Source: Noviherbaspirillum pedocola
GTDB lineage: Bacteria > Pseudomonadota > Gammaproteobacteria > Burkholderiales > Burkholderiaceae_D
Assembly: GCF_016632335.1 (NCBI RefSeq)
Contig: NZ_JAEPBG010000006.1
Location: 124,001-188,000, forward strand
Length of the DNA stretch: 64,000 nt
Direction: 5' to 3'
Part shown: positions 53,888 to 61,524 of the stretch, piece after piece
Numbering within the stretch: the stretch's first letter is position 1
Layout: every line of letters starts with the position of its first letter
Made by a program: the position numbers and the translations under genes
Notes under the pieces: generated by a model
What the model was told of the DNA's origin: nothing
Databases searched by the model: none
The model's input: only the letters and a program-made list of their open reading frames with translations

Positions 53888-54904
53888 CTATGTTTCCTCA
53901 AGAACACTTCCATTAAAAGAACCTTTTGACGCCGCGGCGTCCGGCAACACTTTGGAGTAGGAGCGGTTCGGGATACCGCGCTCCCACGTGGTCTGGAAAT
54001 CGCGGTCGATGGCCGCCCACAGTTGGGCCGGTTGGCAGTGCATGCTGATCGTGGTCTGCTCGCAGGACACGGCGGTCTGCGGAGCGCTATCGATGCGTGA
54101 GAGCACGGCAGCGAAGAACAATCCCGACGCGCCAATCGATCCCAGCAGCAGGCACACCGGTGCAATCCACATCGGCGGGATCGCCAGCGCCGGTACGAAT
54201 CGGGGCAGCATTGCCGGCCCCATGACTGCGAAGACAGCAAGGGCGGCCATGCGCATCATGATCAGGCGTGAGTCTTTCGGCGGCTCGTTCTCGTCGGCGC
54301 GCATGAAAGGCTTGATCAGCGTGAGGCCGGTCAGCGGCAGGTATGCCCATGAAACGATGCCCTCGTGCGGTTGGCCGGAAAACAGCACATAGGACACCGC
54401 CAGGGACAGCAACACGCTCACCATGCCAATGAGCGACTCGAAATGACGCTGAGCTGCGTACTGGATCGTCGGCGGCGCACCGATCAATGGCTTCATCAGC
54501 GCGTACAGTAGACCGGCCAGCGGACCTCTCGGCTCAACGAAGTGCAGCGCCCGCTCACGCATCTGGCGTTCAAGATGCGTAGCACTATCGGAGGTGCCCT
54601 GCTCGTTGTGCTCGAGCTGCTCGGCCAGGCCGATCGGGAAATTGCGGCCGAAGATAAACCGGAGCTGCGAGAACGCCTGGATCGACAGCTTGACCGACGC
54701 GCCCAGCATGGTTAGCGCGGCAAAGGCGGCCGATGCGGCATAGCCGTCCTGATGCGACTGCATGAAGCCGCGGGCAATGAATAGGGAGTAGATGCCGCCG
54801 GCGAAGTAAATGGTGTCGGCCAGAAGCAGGAACCGGTTCTCGATACGGAACGGGTTCGGGTATTCGTTTGCCACCTGGTCGGCGGCGTTAAAGTCATAAC
54901 TCAT
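53888..54904 (-). CDS. Polytopic membrane protein, unknown function
   Basis: A 338-residue protein with about six hydrophobic segments (roughly residues 28-50, 57-80, 160-180, 187-205, 220-245 and 250-275) and a charged loop containing NEQGTSDSATHLERQMRER. ATG 54904 and ATG 54937 are both possible, neither with a good ribosome site. Its location in a minus-strand run near the secretion genes suggests an envelope or transfer-accessory role. I do not recognise the family. Its TAG stop is in frame with the next gene. Confidence 0.55.
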   Translation of the reverse strand: MSYDFNAADQVANEYPNPFRIENRFLLLADTIYFAGGIYSLFIARGFMQSHQDGYAASAAFAALTMLGASVKLSIQAFSQLRFIFGRNFPIGLAEQLEHNEQGTSDSATHLERQMRERALHFVEPRGPLAGLLYALMKPLIGAPPTIQYAAQRHFESLIGMVSVLLSLAVSYVLFSGQPHEGIVSWAYLPLTGLTLIKPFMRADENEPPKDSRLIMMRMAALAVFAVMGPAMLPRFVPALAIPPMWIAPVCLLLGSIGASGLFFAAVLSRIDSAPQTAVSCEQTTISMHCQPAQLWAAIDRDFQTTWERGIPNRSYSKVLPDAAASKGSFNGSVLEET

Positions 54905-54977
54905 GGCGTGTTGAGGGCGAGTAAGGAACGCCCCCATTACACCACTGCACTTTTGGCGTGCAACCGCCGTTTTCCCG

Positions 54978-55514
54978 TCAGTCTCTGACCTTATTTGCCA
55001 GCGATGCCGCTACCGCATCGACATCGGTCAGCAAGCCGGTATTGGCAACCCATATCAGGCGACCCGTCTTTCGCGCCCGCAGCGCAACTTCGGACAGCAT
55101 GGCGTCGCGCTCAGAATGTCGGCCCGGTGTCCAGGCTCGCACCGTGGTCTGTGCACGTTCGGCCAACCGCTTATCGAGCTGCGGCCGCGGCGCCCACACG
55201 TAGACGATCCGGCTGTCAGGCGGCAGCATGTCGATATGGCGTGTGCAGGCGGGAAAGCCGTCGATGACGCAATGCTTGGTCTCGTGCGCATAACCGAGCA
55301 CCTTTGCCGCGACGTCATCGGGCAAAGGCTGTCCGGCGCGTACCCGCTTGAGCATCATCATCAGAGAAAACGGCACATCGCTGGGAAATGTGCCGTTCTG
55401 CGCGAGCCTTCGCAGCACGCCGACACTGATGTGTCGAAAACCGTGGGCGCGCATCTCGCGCCCGATAGTGGATTTGCCGCTGCCGTGCCGGCCGATCAGG
55501 CAAATTATTGGCAC
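54978..55514 (-). CDS. Adenylate-kinase-like P-loop nucleotide kinase
   Basis: The 178-residue enzyme has P-loop GRHGSGKST (8-16), the segment RHISVGVLRR and GQPLPDDV as in NMP kinases. VIDGFPACTRHIDML corresponds to the adenylate kinase (D)GFPR...Q motif, with Arg replaced by Ala-Cys-Thr-Arg spacing. It may phosphorylate a nucleotide or be a regulatory ATPase. Its start overlaps the upstream small gene by 10 bases, so it belongs to the minus-strand operon of envelope genes, an unusual context for a nucleotide kinase. Confidence 0.75.
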   Translation of the reverse strand: MPIICLIGRHGSGKSTIGREMRAHGFRHISVGVLRRLAQNGTFPSDVPFSLMMMLKRVRAGQPLPDDVAAKVLGYAHETKHCVIDGFPACTRHIDMLPPDSRIVYVWAPRPQLDKRLAERAQTTVRAWTPGRHSERDAMLSEVALRARKTGRLIWVANTGLLTDVDAVAASLANKVRD

Positions 55515-55762
55515 GTCGCGCCGAGGTCGTATGTTGGAGAGTTCGTATTCGTCTCCGCCACAGTAATGTTGTCGGGCTTGAATTTCGCCTCGAGTTGCTT
55601 CAACTGCTCGCGCACGCGCAGGATATCCTGTACGACGCCAGCGAACTGAGGTGTCGTGTCTGGAAACTTGCGGGTAACGCGCTTGAGGTTGGCAAGGCTG
55701 TCCGTCATGCAGTCAGCGGATGAGGCGATGTGTTCGCGTGCTTCGGTTGCCGAAAAGGTCAT
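55505..55762 (-). CDS. Small coiled-coil protein
   Basis: An 85-residue helical protein with a heptad-like central part (ILRVREQLKQLEAKF). It overlaps both neighbours (ATGA with the upstream gene, 10 bases with the kinase gene), so translation is coupled. No family is recognised. Confidence 0.6.
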   Translation of the reverse strand: MTFSATEAREHIASSADCMTDSLANLKRVTRKFPDTTPQFAGVVQDILRVREQLKQLEAKFKPDNITVAETNTNSPTYDLGATCQ

Positions 55763-56022
55763 TTCTTCTCTCCAGGGTGGTGAGTTACTGAACTTCCGTC
55801 GGATAAATCTGTTTTAGAGCAGGACGCAGTGGCCTGCGTCGCTTCCATCTTCCTGATGTCGTCCATTACGGCATTCGCCGTTGAGACCGCCTTGGCGATT
55901 TCCTGGCCGACCGGCCTGAAATTGCCCGAGTAAGCCATGTACGCGCAGGCGCCGAGCACCGCGACCATGCGGAAGCACGAGAACCACAGCGGTGTCGGTC
56001 GCAGCAATACGCGGCGCAGCAT
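55759..56022 (-). CDS. Small single-pass membrane protein
   Basis: An 87-residue protein with one hydrophobic helix (about 14-36) and a charged C-terminal helix. ATG 56022 is preferred over 56025 because GGAG is then five bases away. The start codon overlaps the stop of the upstream gene (ATGATG). No family is recognised. Confidence 0.6.
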   Translation of the reverse strand: MLRRVLLRPTPLWFSCFRMVAVLGACAYMAYSGNFRPVGQEIAKAVSTANAVMDDIRKMEATQATASCSKTDLSDGSSVTHHPGEKK

Positions 56023-56597
56023 CATTGCTCCAAAAGGCTTAGGCTTCCCTGCCACGGCGCGGTGGCCTGCGTGTCGGGGCCGGAGTCGAGTTGCGGCATG
56101 GCTTCGACCGGCGACGATTTCGTGTCCACAACTGCCGGCGCAGCGCTGAATGGCTCCTTCGCTTGCGGCCTTGCCGGCAAGGACTTCCCCTTCATCTTCG
56201 GTGGTATCGCTAGTGGTAAAGGCGGCCGGACATTGTCGGGCGGGCGCAGCATGTCCAGCGCGAACTTCAGTTCTGGCGCCAGACCCGGCTGCACAGCGGC
56301 GGCTAAATCTGGCGCGGCCTCTGCAGGATGCACCGCCAGCGGCACGCTTGGTGCGACGGCAGATGCCGTTGCTACCGGCGAAGCCGCGGCGATCGCTGGT
56401 TTCGGCGCCTGCTGAACCGCCGACTTCTCCTTCGACGATTCCACCTGTTTGCGAAGCTGCATAAGCTCAGCATGCAATTGGCGGTTTTCGACGCGCACCT
56501 GGTTCAGTGCCGCACATCCCAGTACCGCGCAGGCAGACAACGCCCCAACAACGACGCCTCTTACCGTCTGTCTGTCAAAAATCGCCGTGTCGCCCAT
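56022..56597 (-). CDS. Membrane-anchored coiled-coil, Pro/Ala-rich protein
   Basis: The 191-residue product has a hydrophobic N-terminal segment (about 13-30, with a lipobox-like VLGC) and a short coiled coil (QVRVENRQLHAELMQLRKQVESS). A long Pro/Ala/Lys-rich region probably spans the periplasm. GAGG precedes the ATG. It is the first gene of the minus-strand operon and is divergent from the AcaB-like gene. A role in a trans-envelope complex is plausible; the family is unknown. Confidence 0.6.
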   Translation of the reverse strand: MGDTAIFDRQTVRGVVVGALSACAVLGCAALNQVRVENRQLHAELMQLRKQVESSKEKSAVQQAPKPAIAAASPVATASAVAPSVPLAVHPAEAAPDLAAAVQPGLAPELKFALDMLRPPDNVRPPLPLAIPPKMKGKSLPARPQAKEPFSAAPAVVDTKSSPVEAMPQLDSGPDTQATAPWQGSLSLLEQ

Positions 56598-56846
56598 CGG
56601 AATGCCTCGAAGATTTCTCTGAGGCTCAATATTAAGTATCCGAGTTTTTCCATGTAACAGAATCGTGCGTTAAAAGTGCAGGGATTTGTCATCCGATTAA
56701 CGCGAAGCAAGTGTATGCCGTAGGGAAATGCGTGGTTGGGTGAACGGGTGGCAGAAATCGGCTCAGAAAACGCCACGCTTTTATAGCAGTACCAGCGAGC
56801 GTCGACGGCAGCATAAGGGCTCTTTCACTCAATCGACGGAGCCACC
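56598..56846. promoter_or_regulatory. Divergent intergenic region between minus operon and AcaB-like gene
   Basis: About 250 bases containing the start regions of two divergent operons. I see no conserved operator or strong hairpin here; a GGACGG-type ribosome site closes the right end. Confidence 0.4.
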
Positions 56847-57635
56847 GTGAACGCCAGTGTTTCCCAATTTACCAAGACCGATGCTGAAGCGGCATTGGCC
56901 GAAGTGCGCGAGGTACAGCAAGGCTTTGCCAGCAGCGAAGATGGTGTCGTCGCCGCCGTGGACGCGGACGTTCCTTCCGCAGAACAGGTCGAAGCCTTCC
57001 GGGCCCGCGCCCAGAAACAGCGCCAGCGCGGCAAGCGCGACCTCGAGCGGCGCCACAGCGGCGTCGCATCGGTGCTGAAAACAGTGGTCCTCAACGAGCG
57101 CGTGATCGGCAGCTCATTCCAGCGCTATTTCTCCAGTATCGAGAACGGCATCTATGTGATCGGCCGGCGCGGCGAAATCTTCGTCGGCGAAGCGGCTGCG
57201 GCGAAGATCGTCGAAAAGATCGAAGACATGCTCGAAAGCATCAGCCAGGAACTGGTGTCGGAAGAAGAAGCGATCAAGATTCAGTACGAGGTCGCCTCGA
57301 CGGCCACCGGCTTCGTCAAGCCCGACTACATCGGCGCAGCCGCCGAGCATGAAGTGCAGATCCGTACCCGCTCCGGCTTGAAAGCTGTCGGCCTGTTCAT
57401 GCGCTACGACGCGCTGCTGCAAAAGGTGCAGGCGATGTACTGGAACGGCCACATCGAAGACACCTACGTGCAGGACATCGAGCTGCGCTGTAAGCGCCAG
57501 TTCCAGAAACTGTTCAACTTTATCCGCAGCTCCATCAACGGCATGTACCGCAAGGGCACGGCCGTCAAGAGCGCGGCGCCGGCTGGAAGTGCTGCTGCAC
57601 TGGTGTCGGAAGGAGCCCAAGCGGAGGCCGCTTGA
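56847..57635 (+). CDS. DUF1845 / AcaB-like putative transfer regulator
   Basis: A 262-residue protein from GTG 56847 (CGACGGAGCCACC). The block NGIYVIGRRGEIFVGEAAAAKIVEKIEDML, the EHEVQIRTRSGLKA segment and the helical C-terminal stretch KRQFQKLFNFIRSSINGMYRKG match DUF1845 proteins, a family that includes AcaB of IncC plasmids. AcaB acts with the FlhDC-like AcaCD to activate transfer. The stop overlaps the TTG start of a helicase gene. The coexistence of FlhD/FlhC-like and AcaB-like genes supports an IncC-like transfer-activation circuit. Confidence 0.75.
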   Translation: MNASVSQFTKTDAEAALAEVREVQQGFASSEDGVVAAVDADVPSAEQVEAFRARAQKQRQRGKRDLERRHSGVASVLKTVVLNERVIGSSFQRYFSSIENGIYVIGRRGEIFVGEAAAAKIVEKIEDMLESISQELVSEEEAIKIQYEVASTATGFVKPDYIGAAAEHEVQIRTRSGLKAVGLFMRYDALLQKVQAMYWNGHIEDTYVQDIELRCKRQFQKLFNFIRSSINGMYRKGTAVKSAAPAGSAAALVSEGAQAEAA

Positions 57636-59488
57636 TCGACTCAGATCCACTAGCCGGCCTGAACCCGGAGCAGCGCGCTGCCGCGCTGTCCCGGCGCCAC
57701 ACACTGGTCATCGCCTGCCCCGGTTCAGGCAAGACCAAGACCGTCGCCGCGAAAGCGGCGCTTTTTTTACGTGAAGGCGCAAGGGTCGCTGCAGCCACCT
57801 TCACGCGCGATGCCGCAATGGAGCTGCGCGAGCGCATCGTCAAGGAAGCTGGCGCCGGTTGCCAGTCGCGCCTGTTGGTAGGCACCTTCCACTCCATAGA
57901 CCTGCTCATGGCGTTTCCAACACGCCGCCAATCCGAATTCGGCAGCGCGATCCTGAAGGACATGAAGTCGCCCTTCTCAACGCCATGGAAGATTATCGAT
58001 GAGGGCGACCGGCGCGGCTATGTGATACGCGCCATGAACGCAGCCAATGTTACTGGCATGCAGCTCGATGAAGCCATGCGCATTATCGAAGTCGCAAAGG
58101 CAACCAAGGCGACGGCGACGATGGAGCCCTCCCACGTCGAAATGGTGGCGATGTACCGCGAACTGCTCCAGCGCGCAGGAAAGATCGATCTGCAGGACAT
58201 CATCCTGCTGACCAATGACGCGCTGGCCGACGGGTCGATGTCCCCGCTTCCGGTGGACTACCTGATGATCGATGAATTCCAGGACACCGACCGCATGGGC
58301 TTTTCGTGGGCTGCCGCGCATGCGAAAGCGGGTGTGGCGGTCACGGTCGTTGGTGACGATGACCAATCGATCTATTCATTCCGCGATGCGCTGGGCTTCG
58401 ATGGTCTGCGTCAGTTCGAAACAATGTTCCAGGCCCAACGCATCCTGCTCGACACCAACTATCGCTGTCATGCAGAGATTCTTGGCTCGGCGTCCCATCT
58501 CATCCGCGTCAATACCGAGCGGATTGAAAAGTCGCTGGTCGCGGCCAAGGGACCTGGCGGCAGTGTTGGGTGGGCATCCTATGAAGACACGTTCGCAGAA
58601 GCTGGCGCCGCGGCCAAGGAAGCAAAGGAACATATCGAGCGCGGCGCAACCTTCGCCATCATTGCCCGTACCAACCGCCGCCTCGATGAAGTGCAGGCCG
58701 AACTGATCCAACAAAAGATTCCGCACCGCCGCTCGGATGGCTCGTCCATCTTCAACCTGCCTGAGGTGCAGGTCTATGGCGCAGCGCTACGCACAGTGAT
58801 CCAGCCCACCGCAACCGATGTCGACGAAGTCCTGTCGTGGGCTGGCGCGGGCGAAGAAGACCTCGCGGCGATTCACCGCAAGGTAGGCGAGAACATCTAC
58901 ATTGGTGCGGCTGGAGATTTCGCGGACGCCGACGTCTCCGCCAAAGGGCTGGAGATCTGGCGCTCCTTCGCCAAACGTCATGCAGCGTGGCAAAAGCTCA
59001 ACAAGATTGCCGGATACAGCATGCTCAATCTGAGCGTGCGCGAATGGTTGGAAGATCACCTTCGCAAGCCCTATCAGGCGCAGAACCTGTACAAGGGGCA
59101 CGCGCTATATGCCACACGGGGCGAGAGCCTCGAGGAGCGCCTAAAGAGCGTCGGGCTGGCCGAGCGGTCCTCAAAGACACGGGACAAAAAGGGCGACGAA
59201 AAGAAAGCTGACGACGCCGCGCACGTCACGCCGGTAGACCTGATCACTGCACATGGCTCCAAGGGATTGGAATACGACGGCGTATTCATTATCGGCCTGG
59301 AAGAAGGCGTCTTCCCGAGCAAGGACACCGGCATCGAGGAAGAGCGCCGGCTAATGTTCGTCGGCATGACCCGTGCCAGAAAGACCCTATTCCTGGGATC
59401 GGTCAAGACCGCCAAGCCAAGCATCTTTCTTGCGGAAAGCGGCGTAGCAAATGCTCGCACACCAACAACTCATTTGATGAATACATAG
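57632..59488 (+). CDS. UvrD/Rep-like superfamily 1 helicase
   Basis: A 618-residue helicase starting at TTG 57632, chosen because GGAGG lies 6-7 bases upstream and the codon overlaps the previous stop (TTGA). Motifs are CPGSGKT (about 30-36), IDEFQDT, GDDDQSIYSFR, DTNYRC, HGSKGLEYD and FVGMTRAR, a complete set for a 3'-5' DNA helicase. It lacks the long C-terminal region of chromosomal UvrD. Coupling to the AcaB-like gene suggests a role in transfer or in replication of the received strand. Confidence 0.87.
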   Translation: MIDSDPLAGLNPEQRAAALSRRHTLVIACPGSGKTKTVAAKAALFLREGARVAAATFTRDAAMELRERIVKEAGAGCQSRLLVGTFHSIDLLMAFPTRRQSEFGSAILKDMKSPFSTPWKIIDEGDRRGYVIRAMNAANVTGMQLDEAMRIIEVAKATKATATMEPSHVEMVAMYRELLQRAGKIDLQDIILLTNDALADGSMSPLPVDYLMIDEFQDTDRMGFSWAAAHAKAGVAVTVVGDDDQSIYSFRDALGFDGLRQFETMFQAQRILLDTNYRCHAEILGSASHLIRVNTERIEKSLVAAKGPGGSVGWASYEDTFAEAGAAAKEAKEHIERGATFAIIARTNRRLDEVQAELIQQKIPHRRSDGSSIFNLPEVQVYGAALRTVIQPTATDVDEVLSWAGAGEEDLAAIHRKVGENIYIGAAGDFADADVSAKGLEIWRSFAKRHAAWQKLNKIAGYSMLNLSVREWLEDHLRKPYQAQNLYKGHALYATRGESLEERLKSVGLAERSSKTRDKKGDEKKADDAAHVTPVDLITAHGSKGLEYDGVFIIGLEEGVFPSKDTGIEEERRLMFVGMTRARKTLFLGSVKTAKPSIFLAESGVANARTPTTHLMNT

Positions 59489-59531
59489 GAAAAGTGCATC
59501 ACGTTTTCGCTACGACCATCTCCACATCTCT

Positions 59532-59576
59532 AAAAATCAATGAGTTACGCGCCGCGACTTTGGACAGTTTGTCCGA
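59532..59576 (+). promoter_or_regulatory. Composite operator upstream of virB11 operon
   Basis: AAAAATCAATGAGTTA is followed by TTGGACAGTTTGTCCGA (GGACA-N3-TGTCC palindrome) with the same order and spacing as the site at 11838-11881. Both are followed by (A/G)AGATT. It sits about 140 bases before the virB11 ATG. Confidence 0.7.
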
Positions 59577-59713
59577 GATTTCGCGCTCATATTTGCCAGT
59601 TGCGATAGGTCGGGCACGTCAATAAAACGGTGCGGTTTTGGCATTGCATTCAATCCAAAGCGTGCATAGGTGACCCCCACAATTTCTCCATTCATCAGGC
59701 TTCGCAGCATGCA

Positions 59714-60700
59714 ATGGACAATCAACAGTACATCTACGACGAACTGGCTCACGATCTGGGACCGATCCGCCCGTTCCTCGATGATCCTGACGTCACTGAG
59801 ATCATGATCAACCCAGGCGGCTTGGTTTTCGTCGAAGCCGCGGGGAGGATGCATGCCAAAGGCGCCATCATCACGCAGGATGCGGTGAAGATGGCCATTC
59901 GCGCCATCGCAGATCTGACGAAACGCGAATCCAAAAGTGGCGACAAGTCCGCCCTTGTGAACGGCTCATTCAGCGACTTCCGCGTAGCTGCCGCAGTTGA
60001 AGGCGTTTCGCCAGATGGCTATTTCATGAGCATTCGCAAGCACCAGGACAAGTCAAAGCGCCCCACCCTGGAAGATCTGATGAGGCGCGGCGCATTGACC
60101 GCGCGACAAGCCGACAAGTTGATCGAACTGATCGTCCATGAGCGCAAGAACTGCATCATCGCCGGAGCAACAGGCTCGGGCAAAACCACGCTCACTAATG
60201 CGCTGCTGAGCAAGGTCCCGTCCTATGAACGGATTGTCCTGATTGAAGATGTCCGCGAGTTGCATGTGACCGTCGATAACTTCGTGACGATGGTCACCAA
60301 TCCGGATACCGGCCTGTATGCGCAAGACCTGGTGAAGCATGCCATGCGCATGCGCCCCGACCGTCTGGTGCTCGGCGAGACGCGCGGCGGCGACACGTTC
60401 GATTTGATCCGCGCCTTCTCCTCGGGTCACCCCGGATCGATATCGACCCTGCACGCCAACAGCGGACGCGATGCGCTGGAATCGCTCGGAATGCTTTACC
60501 AGCAAAGCATTCCGGCCGGGGCATCGATCAGTACCGATTCGATGGTGCGCAATATCGCCGGCGCCGTCCATGTCGTGATCTTCGCCGGGCGCAATTTGCG
60601 TGAAGTCGACGGCGAGGTGGTGATTCAGCGGCGAGTGGAAGAAATCCTCCTCGTCAAGGGCGCGAAGGACGGTCAATACCTGTACGAAAACCTCGAATAA
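59714..60700 (+). CDS. virB11: VirB11/TrbB-type secretion ATPase
   Basis: The 328-residue hexameric ATPase energises pilus assembly and substrate transfer at the inner membrane. Motifs are Walker A GATGSGKT (151-158), LIEDVREL (Asp box), MRMRPDRLVLGETRGGD (Walker B region) and GHPGSISTLHANS (His box). The frame is open from 59630; ATG 59714 gives the family's usual N-terminus but has no strong ribosome site. It is followed by the pilin, VirB3-like and VirB4-like genes, the order found in trbBCDE operons. Confidence 0.92.
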   Translation: MDNQQYIYDELAHDLGPIRPFLDDPDVTEIMINPGGLVFVEAAGRMHAKGAIITQDAVKMAIRAIADLTKRESKSGDKSALVNGSFSDFRVAAAVEGVSPDGYFMSIRKHQDKSKRPTLEDLMRRGALTARQADKLIELIVHERKNCIIAGATGSGKTTLTNALLSKVPSYERIVLIEDVRELHVTVDNFVTMVTNPDTGLYAQDLVKHAMRMRPDRLVLGETRGGDTFDLIRAFSSGHPGSISTLHANSGRDALESLGMLYQQSIPAGASISTDSMVRNIAGAVHVVIFAGRNLREVDGEVVIQRRVEEILLVKGAKDGQYLYENLE

Positions 60701-60852
60701 GAGTTCGCCCGAAGTCGGTCGAGAGCCGGCCTCGGGAAAGGAATGCAGCAGCGCGGCCAGCCGCACCCGCCTGCTGCAGAAGTGGTACTACCCGCGGCAG
60801 CAAGAGCAGCTTGATTCCCCGACAGCAGTACCTCAACGTAATGGAGCACGCA

Positions 60853-61185
60853 ATGGAGCGCATCGAGAACCCGCAGCAAAATCCCTGGTACGCGAAGTAC
60901 GCGCTACTGGCTCTTGTGGTGATGACAGCCATGATGCCGGAATTGGCCTTCGCGCAGACCGGCGGCAACGGCACGAACATGTTTTGCTACCTGGCGAAGT
61001 ATTTCCATGACATCGTCGGCGCCGCCGTGCTGCTCGTGATCATGATGTGGGGCATCGAGCACATCTTCGGCGTGGCCAAGCTGCACGACATGGTCATCAA
61101 GGTCGGCGTCGTGTGCGGCATCATCGTGCTGGCGGTGACCATCATCACCCAGAGCGGCCTGACGGTTACCTGCACCGGCATGTAA
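60853..61185 (+). CDS. virB2: VirB2/TrbC-type pilin
   Basis: The 110-residue pre-pilin has a signal sequence ending near AFAQ (about residue 36), a conserved short loop and two hydrophobic helices (about 47-70 and 78-100). ATG 60853 has GGAG at good spacing, while ATG 60841 and TTG 60811 do not. Mature VirB2 is the major conjugative pilus subunit. Cysteines near residue 46 and at the C-terminus (TCTGM) could form a disulfide. Its stop is immediately followed by the next ATG. Confidence 0.83.
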   Translation: MERIENPQQNPWYAKYALLALVVMTAMMPELAFAQTGGNGTNMFCYLAKYFHDIVGAAVLLVIMMWGIEHIFGVAKLHDMVIKVGVVCGIIVLAVTIITQSGLTVTCTGM

Positions 61186-61515
61186 ATGCGCCGTACTTAC
61201 GTCAACCAGGCGCTGAGAGCGCCACGCCTGTCATCAGGCATGACGACCAAAGCCCGCGGGACGATATGGGGGCCGGGCGCGCTGATCGTCTTTTGGCTCG
61301 GCTCCTCTATCGGCTGGAAATATGTAATTCCCGTGATCATCCTGCTCGTGCTCACGCACATGATCGTGGCGTACCTGTTCCGCAAGGACCATCGGTATTT
61401 CGAAATCGCCGCCAAGTACGAGCAACTCGCCGATCGATACCAGCCGCACGCAAGAGAAAAGCTGCCGGCCCCCTTCGAGCGTCCCGAGGGCATGGGCCGC
61501 AATTTGCGCATATAG
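61186..61515 (+). CDS. virB3: VirB3/TrbD-type membrane protein
   Basis: A 109-residue protein starting directly after the pilin stop (TAAATG). It has two hydrophobic segments (about 26-44 and 46-64) and a C-terminal soluble part with YFEIAAKYEQLADR, typical of VirB3/TrbD. The family docks with VirB4 at the base of the secretion apparatus. Identification is by position, size and topology. Confidence 0.82.
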   Translation: MRRTYVNQALRAPRLSSGMTTKARGTIWGPGALIVFWLGSSIGWKYVIPVIILLVLTHMIVAYLFRKDHRYFEIAAKYEQLADRYQPHAREKLPAPFERPEGMGRNLRI

Positions 61516-61524
61516 GAAGTCAAC

